The translations under genes and the position numbers were made by a program. From Otis tarda (lineage: Eukaryota > Chordata > Aves > Otidiformes > Otididae), in assembly GCA_026413225.1 (NCBI GenBank), contig CM048557.1, positions 39,413,371-39,477,370 on the forward strand: DNA of 64,000 nt. Reading direction: 5' to 3'. The notes beneath the pieces were generated by a model, which worked only from the letters and a program-made list of their open reading frames with translations, was not told the origin of the DNA and ran no database searches. Shown one piece after another: positions 10,507 to 22,829 of the stretch (position 1 is its first letter; every line of letters starts with the position of its first letter).

Positions 10507-13488
10507 CTACATATTCACTGAAGGATGTTTTGAAATGGACTGTTGATTACTGCTTTTTTAATATGAAGGAACTTCACATGACAAATAACTGCCACTGGGT
10601 TCTACTTACAGTCAGTCAGAATACGTGTGAAGGAGTTGTACTACTCAGCCTTCCATACTGCTGAAAACAATGTGACATTCAGAGCAGTCTTCTGAAAAAA
10701 TGGATTGCTTGAGAAGCTGAGATTCTGTCTACAATCCTTGAGACTATGGTAGTATCGTAAAACTTGTATGCACACAGTCAGCTCTTCATCTTCTGAGCCT
10801 AAACAATGTAGATACAGACCTAATGAAAGTGATGGCAAAATAAGTCTAGTTACAAACTATGCAAACTACCATTAGTTGTTTGGTGAATACACCAAATGTT
10901 GTGCTTGAGATTTGATTTCACAATAGACAGAAATAAAAGCTACTTGTTCATCCTCTTTTTGGTTTATGACAAAGAAACTGAAAAATAAAGTCCCATTGGT
11001 GCAATTCTAAAAAGTATACTTCATTATTTTTTAAACTGTGATCAAGGCTGTAAATTTCTTTACACTTTTAATTTTCAAAACACAGCCCATATCTCTCAGC
11101 AATTAAAAAAAAAAAAAAAGAAAAGAGCTGTGCATGGTTTCTGGTTTCCATCAACTTATTGACACAGTGCCCCTCGCACCACTTGAAGCAGGAGTATTGC
11201 TCTCTGGGAGACACTGTTCCTTAAACAGTGTAACACCTTTCTCATTTATAGAAGAAAATATCACTGCATTCAATCTTTGCTGCTGCTCTAATCCTTGTAA
11301 AGGCCTACTTCTTCCCTGATGCAGCCTTTCATCCAAGTAACACATAATGAGCCCTTCTTGATTGTCAGCCATCCACAGATTTTCATATCAGCTAATATGA
11401 GATCCCAAACAAATCTGTGTTTGTCCTACTATAGGCTGTGTCTATCGCATGGACTCTTATTTCTGGGTAAAAACGCACAACAAATGAAAGTAAGTTTCTA
11501 CTTGCTGCACAATATGAACTTCTAGCACTTTCTGAAAATATCTCCCAGTGACTTACTCATCTGACAGGGACACATAGTCTGTCTCCGCTCCAAAGTTATC
11601 ATGGCCAAAAGCCACCCTTACTTAGTTTGATTATATTCTCGCAGTCTGCAGCTGTGTCAACACATTGAGCTCAAACTGAGCTCACTAGCTCATATTAACT
11701 GTTTCTCTACGAACCTAGCAGACACATATTATGTTTCTGTTTCTGTTTTGTGGGCAGAGGCATACCTTTTATATTGGTTGACTGTTGCTCCATACTCTCC
11801 ATCTGTTGTTATTGTTAGTCTAATAGATGAAGTTATTGTAAGGACATCATAGTCAGGATTTTCCCTTGAGCAACGATCAGCTCAGCCCATTGCTCTGAGA
11901 ACAGTTGTTTCCATCACTTCGGCAAATTAATAGACAGAGAGGCCTTAACTTAAAAAAAAAAATGTTGTTCCTTCAGTCTTTATGTTTACTTTTATGCCCG
12001 TGAAAGAAGAAATTAAGAGTAGTTTTACTACTCAGATCTGGCACAATGTCATCTCTGGAATGTCAGTACTTTGTTTCATACACTCAGAGAAGGTGGTATT
12101 GCACATATCTTGCCTTTAAATTAAGTCCTATATATGTTCTTCTGCAGTTGCTCGTCTAGACAACAAAAAAGTTCTATATACTCCACACCTACCATGAACC
12201 ACCTAACAAGAATATTGAAACAATACTTCTACTGCTTGTTAGACATGACAGCTCTACTCAATTAAAATGGAACTAAAATGAAAAGCAAGCCAAATGTAGC
12301 ATTAGCAGAGAAGAGTGTTTTGATTTCCAGCTAAATAATTTTCACTTGTAGCCAGTAAAACAATATCAATTATAATATGTAAAAATACTGATTGGTAAGG
12401 ACTGTGCTTAAGAGTTACTACTAGAGCTTATGTAAAATATGGCTTAATTGAGAGAAGCCTGATACATTTATATTAATATTCTGAAGTTTCTGGTGTGTTG
12501 AAATCCAGGGATTTTGTTTGGGTCAATCATTTGTTTTTGAAGTTTACTCTTCTTTCTCCACTGTTTTTACCATCTTCTTAGAAACATCCCTTTCTTTACT
12601 AGATTTGTTATTTCCATTTCAATAAACACTGTTTTTTCCCCGTTTCTTCCTGGTTATCTACCAACAAGACTTACTTGTTTGTGACTGTAATTTTATTTGT
12701 CAAAAGCATCTGTGATTACATCATCAGTGATGTCTGTATAGTTCTGGGAATAGACTTTCTGAGTTAACAGTTCTGGCTGGGAGACCACTTCTCTATACAC
12801 AAATTAAAAGTACTAGGGAAGTATGGTATTTTTTAAAAGTTAAATTTTTCTCAGAGACTAATGGATCCAGAAAACTACACGTTCACTTAAAAATCTCAAA
12901 GATACTTTCTCCCCTATTTCATTTAGGTCAAAATTGTATCTAAACTACACACATACATTCAACAAACAAACAAACTAACTAACTCAAAAAACCTTCCCTA
13001 GTAGAGAGGTCTTTTTTTTCACTGTAGAAATGTTGACAAAATTTTACATTTTATTTCATGTTTTTCTTAGAATCAAGACCTTCATGTAGGTAAGAGCTGC
13101 ATTTGTGAACTTTCTAAGCAGCAACTGCACAGTGAGACAGAAATCCTGTTTGGAGGAGGAGGGAGGCAAAAGAGAGAAATAGTATTTCTTTCTGCCAGGA
13201 AATATTTTTAAAATAAAATCATTTTGGTGGATCTCTTGCACTTCAGTAAACGTAAATTAGGGATAAAATCTTTTAACAATTGCAGCAACTGGCCATCTGT
13301 CCAAATAACAGCTAAGAACAAAAATGCACTGACCCTTTTCCATCTGTATTTGTCAATTGTTTGGGAGAAATACATAATGCTGTCTCTCTGATCAACACTG
13401 AAATGTCATGTGCTTGTGGAAGCACAGCAGGGTCTTTTGGCAGATTTTTATTATTATTTATTTATTTCCTCATTCAGTCTATATTAGG
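10507..13488. other. AT-rich spacer, no gene seen
   Basis: No exon, RNA gene or transposon was recognised. There is an A-run at about 11105-11119 and a small ACAA/ACTA simple repeat at about 12960-12985. Open frames reach about 73 codons and overlap antisense to each other, consistent with chance. Confidence 0.6.
12960..12985. repeat. Short (ACAA)n/(ACTA)n simple repeat
   Basis: CAACAAACAAACAAAC runs directly into TAACTAACTAACTC, a short compound tetranucleotide repeat. Confidence 0.8.
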
Positions 13489-14048
13489 AGTAGGGAAGCG
13501 ATCATGTCCCTGTACTCGGTACTTGTGGGGCTGCACCTCAAATACTGTGTGCAGTTTTGGGCCCCTCTGTACAAGAAGGACATTGAGTTGCTGGAGCATG
13601 TCCAGAGAAGGCTGGTGAACAAAGCTGGTGAAGGATCTGGAGACCAAGTCTTATGAGGAGGGGCTGAGGGAACTGGGGTTGTTTAGCCTGGAGGAGAGGA
13701 GGCTGAGGAGAGACCTTATTGCTCTCTGTAACTACCTGAAAGGAAGTTGCAGTGAGGTGGATGTTGCTCTCTTCTCTCAGGTAACAAGCAATAGGATGAG
13801 AGGAAATGGCCTCAAGTTGCATCTGGGAAGGTTTAGATTGGATATTAGGAAAAATTTATTTACTGAAAGAGTGGTCAAGCATTGGAACAGGCTGCCAAAG
13901 GAAGTGGTGGAGTCACCACCCCTGGAGATGTTCAAAAAACGTGTAGACATGGCGCTTCTGGACATGGTTTAGTGGACATGGTGGTGTTGGACTGATGGTT
14001 GGACTTGATGATCTTAGAGGTCTTTTCCAACCCTAATAATTCTATGAT
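13489..14048 (+). mobile_element. CR1 LINE 3' fragment, different subfamily
   Basis: A 5'-truncated CR1 copy in sense orientation. The ORF2 end is split into two frames. The first, about 13490-13620, carries '[20 protein letters not shown]' and '[14 protein letters not shown]'. The second, 13628-13972, carries '[20 protein letters not shown]', '[20 protein letters not shown]' and '[18 protein letters not shown]'. A small rearrangement near 13615-13630 (AACAAAGCTGGTGAAGGATC) causes the frame change. The 3' UTR has GGTGTTGGACTGATGGTTGG and ends CCAACCCTAATAATTCTATG. Its ORF2 variants ('[16 protein letters not shown]') and 3' UTR differ from the neighbours at 10021 and 51644, so it is a separate subfamily. 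It is non-functional. Confidence 0.95.
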
Positions 14049-16069
14049 ATATGGAATTTGTATGAAAAAAAAAGGAGGTGAGACAGAGGGAAAAAATTAG
14101 GAAATTATTGTAACCAGATTAAATAAAAATGAGAGCTAATATACATCTTAAATTTTTTATCACTTCTGCAAAATAAACACAGGAGTTCCTGAAAAAATTT
14201 TTAATAATATTTATTAATGGTTGATGGATAAAATTGTAAAGTTAAACCATCAGAGATTTGATTTATAATTCTCAAGAGAATGCTGAAATACAGCATTGTA
14301 GGGCATTCTGTGGTAGAAGTAAAGGCTGAGAAACAAAATACCAAGGCTTCAGATATTATCAGTTGAAGGGATTTAAATTTTTACCTGCTGAAAACTTAAT
14401 GTCTGATAGGAATTTATATTTTCTGTTACTTACTGGATTTTCATTTCACACCTACCGTCTCTAATTACAACTGGAAACTGCAAAGATTGGTATTTTGTAG
14501 CCCAAAGAAGTGACTAAGCAACAGATTGAAAAGATTATACTCACTGCAATTATCTAGTGAGTAAAAGCAACCACACAACTACGTTGTGTGGCCGTGTCAA
14601 GTTGATGGCTATATCTCTAGATAGCTCATGAATATAATCCAAAGTTTTTATTATATAGGTAACGCAAGTGATCATTCTGAGTATAAAAATAAAATAAAAC
14701 ATAAATGAAAATGAAAATTAAAAAAACCAAAACATTATTTTTCATAACTTCCTCTGAGAGGTAGAACCAATCCTGTGGGCAGCTTCAGAATTCTTTTCCA
14801 CTTGAGGAAAAAACCCTGTATGTTGCAGCTATGCAAAACTATATAAAGGTAACTACCCAAAGAAATAAAATCACTGTATTTTTAGTAGGTACAACTCTTG
14901 CTGTGAGCTAATCAGTCATGTAATTATTTTAGTTTAAATTATTTTAAATTGTATGTGGTACATCTAATTTTTTTTTCTTTGAAGGTTCACAGTAGATTCT
15001 AAAAGTGTTCAATACTTGAACTTTTTATAGGAAACCACAGAGAGATGAAACTTGAGGAAAAATTAAGTACTCATTTCTAGAAAAACAAAAATAGCTGAGA
15101 ATCCATGAGTTAAGCTGAATCTAATCCTATCTGTTTGTACAGGGTGTTGTTAGTTATACTAAGGATTAGTATTGTCACATTGTCTTGCATTTTGAAACTC
15201 CAGTATGTTAGAAAGAGGTTGCAAAGTATAAGAGATGTCATGGTACTTTGCTTTGTTGTTTTAACTCCTGTATTACATGTATTACATGTGTAAAATATAT
15301 GACATTTTAAGATGCAAGAGTTCTCCGTGACCAGTGTTTATTTAACAAGGGTTTTCCACAGTTCCTGTTTAGCTCTGCTTCAGCCTGGGAGAATGGAAGG
15401 TAAGCCTTTAAAAGCTAAAACATAATTTTAAAAACACACAACCCATTAAAATAATTTTATACAAGCTTTATAATATCTGAGATGGTTAATCTAACTTCCA
15501 ACTGTCCACCAAAGAAGCAGAAAGAAAGAAACTCTTATTTAGGACACACTTCATAGGGAAATCCTATTATAAGTTAACGGGTAAAACTTCTGTTTACTTA
15601 ATTCTGTCCAGGATTTCAACATCTGTATGAAAAAAAAATCCATCCCCTTTTTAAGAGCTAAAAGATTCTTCAGTTTCCACCTAAAGAGAAAAAATAAAAG
15701 GGCTTTCTTAAGGAGAACCAAAATATTTATGAAAATTGTATATGATTGTGAGACTTGACTGATCCAAACGGTCTCCATTTTTATAATAATGTTTTATACT
15801 ATGAGCTCACTTGATCCTATGTTTATCTGAGTAAAAGTACCATGACAGAAACAATCTTACAACTAACAACCTATGTCCATCCAACAGAGCTTTGTGCTTC
15901 CAGTGATTAATTTACATGGCGGCCTCTTCCCACTCAGCATCATTGATTTACTCAAGGCTCACAGGGCCAGAGGTATGCCACGAGTGTTTCATGTTTAAAA
16001 ATAACTGTCACTTTCCGATTTCGGATGAGAGGAAGGCCCCCTTGCATTCTAGCTGACCTCAGACAAGTC
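14049..16069. other. AT-rich spacer, no gene seen
   Basis: Mostly AT-rich unique-looking sequence. It includes a short perfect hairpin at 14571-14591. The last part, about 15890-16069, is of balanced composition with several CpGs and directly abuts the LTR that follows; it is not recognised as a repeat or an exon. Confidence 0.55.
14571..14591. repeat. Short perfect inverted repeat (9-bp arms, 3-nt loop)
   Basis: CCACACAAC, loop TAC, GTTGTGTGG. It is too short to call a structured RNA or terminator; noted as local structure only. Confidence 0.75.
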
Positions 16070-16177
16070 TGGGAGGCTAGGGGTGGCTAGACCAACCTCT
16101 CACACACCAGAGTGTGGTTTTGCTCGTATTCTTGGGAACAGAATTAAGACTCAAAACAGAGTCAAGCGCCAGGTAAC

Positions 16178-16183
16178 TTTATT
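16178..16183 (-). promoter_or_regulatory. AATAAA polyadenylation signal of the antisense LTR
   Basis: Plus-strand TTTATT within AACTTTATTTACCCG gives AATAAA on the minus strand, about 70-110 bp before the presumed U5 end. That is where an LTR polyadenylation signal is expected. Confidence 0.65.
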
Positions 16184-16328
16184 TACCCGAGAACAAGTTC
16201 ATAAATGCAAGAGAAAAGAGAGAAAGAAAGGAAAGAGAGAGAAAAGAAAAGAGTTTCAATTGCAATAGCTACCACCACGGAGCTGCGGCATCCCGACAGT
16301 CCAGTTCACTCGGTGGGAGAACATTCCA

Positions 16329-16371
16329 TCCGATGTTGATTCCGTCGATGTTAATTTCCGTCGATATTCAT
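16329..16371. repeat. CpG-containing degenerate 12-16-bp tandem repeat
   Basis: Units TCCGATGTTGAT, TCCGTCGATGTTAAT and TTCCGTCGATATTCAT follow one another inside the LTR. Each unit keeps one or two CpG dinucleotides. Confidence 0.75.
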
Positions 16372-16552
16372 CGTATTCCAAGACCTGGTTTGCCTAGCCG
16401 CACCCCTCACCTGGCGGTGATATGCATGCCTATTACTGTCTCTGGGGCCCGCTGTTTTTTTTTCTTCTGGCCTCAGGTTTGGGCTCATGCCGGGGGGGTG
16501 GGGCTAAACTTCTCAGGATCAGCTCTGCATTCAGGTTCACAGGACAACAGGA

Positions 16553-16618
16553 TTTGTCTTGCAAGATAATGGGAATTGTCTTGCAAGATAACAGGAACTG
16601 GCTTGCAAGATAACAGGA
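16553..16618. repeat. Triplicated 22-bp direct repeat in LTR U3
   Basis: Three head-to-tail 22-bp copies at 16553-16574, 16575-16596 and 16597-16618 share the core CTTGCAAGATAA. The position in the U3 part of the LTR resembles reiterated enhancer elements of retroviral LTRs; that role is inferred. Confidence 0.9.
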
Positions 16619-16703
16619 AGACTCTAGTCCTATGGTTTAACTGAAGTTCCATTGTTCGAGTGGTGTTTTGATGTTTCGACAATGTTGAGACAAATATTCG
16701 ACA

Positions 16704-19700
16704 CAGTCTTTTACCCTCTCCATACCTAAATATTTTTTAAGTTTGAGACTGTAACCATTTATTAAGTCTTTAAAAAACATAGTTATGCCTTCAGGAAAAT
16801 AATTACCTGTTTCAGTAAATCTGACACAATCAAATGAAACTCTCTGCAGCACAGAAAGCCCTTGAGGTATCCAAACTATAAACATCATTCTATCTGCAAC
16901 TTGCAAACAATTTTTTCAGTTGGTATCAAAGTTACTTAAAAGGATTTAGCTCATCACCAAAATAAATCAAATACATGTTGATTTTATCTTTGCTATACTA
17001 GAACTAGAATATGAATTACAGAAAGGAAAAAAAATGTTTTGACAAATAAATTAATATTGGGACAGAAAAAATGCATTTGGAGTACATTTATGTGATGCCA
17101 AGGTATCACTTTTAAGAAGTGCTTTCTGCTGGAGGGGTATTTTTAGATAAAGCATATAAATTGGGATGCCCCCAAGGCATAGTTTTTCATTCTGTGTGAA
17201 ACCAATAAAACAATATATGTCTAAAAGGAGTCTGTAGGGACAAACAGCCTCACGCTTAGTTAAAGGGAAAACTGCTATAGGGAGGGAAGTTAGATACATG
17301 ATCTTGATACCCAGCAGGGAAGCTGGGCTGATATCACTAGTAATAAAACCCATCAAACTCAGTATGTAGTTCAGCCCATGGTTGGAAATGCTAAGTGACA
17401 CTGACAAAAAGTGTTCCAAGGGTCATCTACAGAATTGTTCAAAGTCAGATGTGACATTTTTAAACTTGCTGTATCAAAGTTTAAAAAAGTAAGGTAAAGA
17501 ACAGTAATCATTTGCTGCAGAAAAAAAAAAAAAAGAGATTTTAAGAAGAAAAGGTGATGGAAATCTGACTACATATAATACCGGTGTGTTCTTAGTTATA
17601 GCTAACCAAATAAAGCTAACCTAGACAAAAAGGAGACTAACTTCTGCACCCACTCTTCAGGGAAAAATCTACAGAAAGTACAGGATTTAGAAAAAGAAAA
17701 AAAATTACTTAAAATTGGAGCTCCTGTTGATAGATTCCATGATGACTCTGAATTAAAATGTTAACTGATACTACTCAAGTCTTACTCTGATAGTTGACCA
17801 AAGTGATTGCTTTGAGATTGAGATGAAAAAAAAAAGCAGCAAAGCAAACACAGAATGGAAAATCTGATAAATAATCCCATCTTAATTAGATTACTTCATG
17901 ATATCTGAAACAGAAAATCCAGTGGGACTATTGCAACCACTCCCGAAGAATTCGTATTCTTTTTTAACATATTCTTTTGTGCTTCTATGAAGCAGTTTCA
18001 TTTGGAATATTTCCAGAGTTTATTTGGTTTTAAAATCAATTAATAATTGCTAATATACTAATATTGCTCTTGTTTCTTTTCTCTTTGTCTACTTTTCTGC
18101 CTCCATTCTGGTTTTTCTTTTCTCCATTCACATTTAACTAGAAGACTATAGACCTAAAATATGTATTTTTGCATTTTCTTCACCAGAAACATAAGTGGTA
18201 TGTATTAAAAGAACAACTTCTGACTCCCATTTCTTCATTTCTCCAGAGATAAGGTTAAGTAGCTGCAGAGTAATTTAATATGCCTAGACTGTTTGAAATC
18301 AAGGATTTGGACCAGTCATGGACAGGTTAGAAATGCCTGTGTGCTTGACCACTCTCAGTAAACATCTAGCTCACACAGGCAGTTACATCCACAGCTGTAT
18401 AGTTTCCACGAAGCAGACAGGAGCTTGTGTTCCAAAGTTTCTTTTAGTAGGTGCTTTTTCAGTCCTAGATTCACAAATGTCCTGTGATTGAGCTCAGTGC
18501 TCGAGATTTTGAAGTGAACTCTTGTATGGCAAAACTTAATTGCATGCCAGTTTTACCATTCCTCCTACTCTCCTTTTGTAGGTGATTTACTGATAGTCAG
18601 TTGGGCATTAAAAAAAACGTAGTAACACCAGCTAAAAGGCTACCTGCTCCTTGTGTACAACGCAGCTTTACACCACTGCATAAAACTCTGATCTACCGTA
18701 GAAGGTCGAATCTCCTTTCATATTCAAGCTTGCCCTGCGGTGCCTGGCACTGCTTTCCAGCATACATGCAAAGTGCCTTCTGTATGCAATCATCTTGTTG
18801 CATCTGTGCCATTTCCTCGATTCCATAATTTGAAGTGGTATAGCCTGCACAAAGATTTTTCTGTGCCTTGTGAAAGGCAATGACCATATTCCTTGGGGTA
18901 GGGGTGTGTAACTGCAGCCTTGCCACATCCCACTTTCAGATTGCCTAAGTGGTTCATGTGAAAAAAGGAATTTGATTTTTGTTTGATTTTTTTTTGTTAG
19001 TCACCTCTTTTTGCTCTTTCTGATCAGATCGGTTTAGTCTATAGAGTTCATGTTTTTTCTGTTCTTGATTCTTTTTTTCTGTTGCTTGTTCCCGGCCTTA
19101 GCAGTTATGCTTTTCTTTCATGTGTTTATTGACAAGAACTTGAAATGGAAGGGGCTGAGTTGTGAAGGTAAAATATTTCTGGAGGTGAAAGTTCCCTCAA
19201 TATAATTCAGTCTATGCTATGTCTCTCCTTTGCTTTCACAGCAATTGACATCAAAAGGGATAAAGACAAAGCATTTATAGAACAGTATGAGAAAGTAGAA
19301 GTAATTTGGGCTTTCTGGAGAGAAAGAAGCAGAGTAGCCTTTTTCTGGAATACATAATGGCTTACTTAATTCCTATGCCTTTTCTTTTTGAGAGTTTTTC
19401 AGGAAAATAAGAGGAATAGACATTCTCAATATGACATAACAGATGGAGCCTGTGTACAAAATAACTGCACAATGATTACGCTAATTACACTGTTTTGTGG
19501 TGTTGGTTGTGTCAAGTAAGTTTGCAAAATAGAATAAAAACATGACAGAAAATAGAAGTTATTTTATTTATTGATCTTTTTTACAAGTGTTTTGATATGT
19601 TTCTGTGGAGATCAGTCCTGGTATCTTAGGAATTAATCCTGTGGAAGAGTGTTTGGTACAACCAGGTGCTAACAAAATTGTTTCAAAAGCCCATAAAGGA

Positions 19701-22700
19701 AAATTAGAAGCCTGAGCTGGGCTGAGCTATGCTTTCAGGTCTGAAACTAGTAAGTGTTTTCTACAGCTGGCACTTGGCTCTCAGCTGTCCAAATCATCAC
19801 TGAAATGTGAGTTGGAATATTGCGGAATAGCACTGGGAAAACTGAACTGTAACTTTACAGCTGCTACACTGTGTTGGCAGGTCTGCAGTGACAATGCAGT
19901 GGTGAACAGTGAACACATCAGTGTGTGACAAGGTACTGAAATTTACTTTGGGCAAGTTGCCTCAGTACGGTAAGGTGATCTTTGAGCAACAGTGCAGGCA
20001 CTATTGGGTATGGTGTAACTCTGAATATAACAAAAGTGGTTTATGATGCTAGCTAGTATCAGTACAGACAAAGTTTATAGTGATTCACAGCATCCATTTA
20101 ATCTCAGTGTATATAAATACAGTGATACACATAAAAGACAGCTTTCTCACCAGTACCTGTTCAATATTAACATTAAGGGAATAGTGATACACTATCAAGA
20201 TGCTGCTTTATTCAACTGCATTGACAGAGAGGATCTCCCTTCCAAAATCGTACAATCTTATAAAAAGGCATAGTGTAAGAGAGTGATGCATGGCTGAGAG
20301 GGCAAATGATGGAGAGGAAAGGGATCCTTTATGGGGCCATGCACACAGCTGTTTGTGTGCCATGATAATTCAGAAGCTGTTATTGTCAAGAACAAATAAA
20401 TAAATATGTATGCACATCTGCCTAGGTGTTTTGGTTTCAGGATTCTCAAAGTCCCATCAATGCAAAATAAACATGAGTAAAACCACATTTTTCTCCCTCT
20501 CCATTTCATAATTTTAAAATCTCCATATAGATTAGCTCAGTGGTTCTTCTTATATTATGTTGCTGTCCAGAAAAATTATGAAAACAACAAGATGTTAAAA
20601 CAAGAACAATAATCACTGTTATTCCTGGAGCACTAAGAATAACAGCGTTTATTGTCCTTGTGCTGACATTGTTTCTCTGTTACTGTTCTGACTTAATGCT
20701 TTGTGCTTTTGCTGCTCCCACCCCAGTGAGCTTTCAGTGCATGTTTGGTTACTAACCCTTTAAGGGCCAGAAGCCTTGATTTGTTGTTGCAAAATCTAGT
20801 GCAATGTAAAATGAGGCAAAACACAGACCCTTTTTAGATCTCAGTGATAAATAAGTCTTCAGAGGGTGTCTCACGTTGTGCAAACTGTGAAGAAATGGAA
20901 ATTGGACGTAATGAGAGTTACTCCAGGATGAAGTCTGTCAAAAATGGGAAGAAAAATATACATTTGAGAGAGGGAAGTTTCCAGATTGCATAATGTGATT
21001 GATATGGATAAATAGGTGGAAGTAAGACTGTTCTAACTTAGAAAAAAAAGCTTGTAGAAACCTGCATTCAGAGAAAAATTGACTCTCAGACACAGTACAC
21101 AGGAGAAAGGGATGCTAGAAAAATAGGTAATTTTCTTTCTGTCATCCTCTCTAATGAGCATGAGAATGACAATCCAATCACACTTACAGAGCAATATAAA
21201 CGAGTGGCTTCCAGAAAAGAAAGTCTTTCTTCCTTTTCTCAAGAGCAGAGCTATCAAATACTCTTATCTCAAAGTTAAGAGAAATCTCTACAGGGAGAAA
21301 GTGTTTGCTATTCCTAGCACTGGTACCTCTGAGGTACTGGAAGCATGGAACAGATGCTCTTACAGCCTCTCTTTTCAACCTCTGGTTTCAGCTGGTGCAT
21401 GGCACTAACCGCCTTTTTTTTTTTTTTCCCTTCTCCTTTTATCACCCTTTCTGCCTTAACTGTTCAGACAGCAAGGCTTCTAGAGAAGAAACTCTCACTA
21501 TATATTATTATTACATGTGGCAAATTGAGGCCTTTTTGTACTCCTGTAACAAATATGTTCCAGTAGACTAGTTACTGTATATTTACGTAAAATATTATTA
21601 AAAACGTATAATGAAAGTACTTCAAAATACCTGCATCAGTTCAGGCCCAACAAATCAGAGGTTGTACTGTTCCGTGTTTCCTGTTTATTTATTTTTATTA
21701 AAATTCCTTTGCTTTGTTTCCTGCCAGCTGTGCAATAATCTACCATTTTTTGTTCTGTTTAGATCCATTTTAAGGATCAAAACTTACTGGTCAGGTTCAT
21801 ACAGATTCTCACACAAAGCTCTATGATGCTTGTTATTTCATATGTTTAAAACTTTTGACTTTTCCTACTGTTTAGAGATAAGCTTTTTCAGAGGGAAGGA
21901 GTTGTAGATTAAAGGCTATTGGTGCCTGTGTACCCCTATGGGTAGAAATGTCAGGCTAACTTAAAAATATGTGATCAGGTTGTCCTCTAGTGGCTGCCCA
22001 ACAGAAGATCTAACCATAAATTTCACAACAAATGTTACTGGAATGGAAATTAGTGTAAGTCATTGCAACTTTTGTTTCTGCAAGAATTTGATAAGGAGAT
22101 CTCAAAATTATCAATCTCTGTGTGATTTCTATTCTAGTGGCAGACTCTGTAAGCCTTTTTCTTATCTCTTCCTGAGTTATGCCTCACAATGACATCCTAA
22201 ATTATGCTTCTGGAGGTTCTTTATGGGTAGAAAAAACTATTCCACACCTCTAGACTATTTTTTCAGGGATGAAACAACCCTTTTCTGGCAGGGCTTTTGA
22301 CTCTTCTACTGACCTGAGAGAGGTCTTAGACTCTGAGATTTATTGGGAACAGTGAGTTTTCTGAACACTCTGACATGGGTATTCAGAGCACTGTAATAAT
22401 TTGTATTAAATTATATAATAGAGCTCTTTTACTCCGTTATTTTAAAATGGAGGCTCCACATACAAGACAAATTGAAATAAAAAAAAAAGAAACCACGTTT
22501 CTGAAAATAAAATATTTATTCATAAGTGCATATTCAAATTCAATACCAAAACACCCACAGGACTGAGAATTCTGAAGGCAGCCGAGAAATCTTTCTCAGT
22601 TGAACTTGTGGAGCTTATGAGACATCCACTGGCCAGTTAGTAAGACCCGGCATCAGAAGACTTTAAGCTGAATTAGACATCACACAGGCTACATGGCCTA

Positions 22701-22829
22701 GATTTTCTAGATTTTTTTAGTATGTAAATCTACCTGTTATTTAAGCCACAGTTAAGACTTCTCATTGTAAAACAAAGGCAGCAATGAAAATATTTCATCA
22801 GTGCTCTTGAAAGGAAGTTAGAATGCATA
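16704..22829. other. Spacer, no gene seen
   Basis: About 6 kb without a recognisable gene or transposon. Open frames such as 16637-16906 (-) and 17051-17419 (-) are lysine/leucine-rich and unlike any family I know. A stretch at about 18600-18930 has a more even composition with overlapping frames on both strands, still unassigned. T- and A-runs occur at about 21415-21428 and 17519-17534. Confidence 0.55.

Larger units (their letters stand above)
16070..16703 (-). mobile_element. Endogenous retrovirus LTR, solo-type, antisense
   Basis: A long terminal repeat of an avian endogenous retrovirus on the minus strand. In that orientation it begins TGTCGAATATTTGTCTC, passes a U3 with three 22-bp direct repeats (16553-16618), a CpG-rich block (16329-16371) and a long polypyrimidine tract (complement of 16208-16256). 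It then reaches GGTAAATAAAGTTACC with an AATAAA polyadenylation signal (complement of 16178-16183), followed by an R/U5-like tail. Taking 16070-16703 as edges gives a TG...CA element with flanks AAGTC and CAGTC, a 5-bp duplication with one mismatch. An alternative U5 end at 16113 (ending ...ACCACA) is possible but has a poorer duplication. No primer binding site, gag, pol or env is adjacent, so it appears to be a solo LTR. Confidence 0.75.

Noticed and set aside
16637-16906. 89-codon minus frame next to the LTR, considered as a retroviral gene remnant
   Set aside because: No gag, pol or env motif is visible. It overlaps the LTR edge and continues into ordinary unique sequence on the upstream side.
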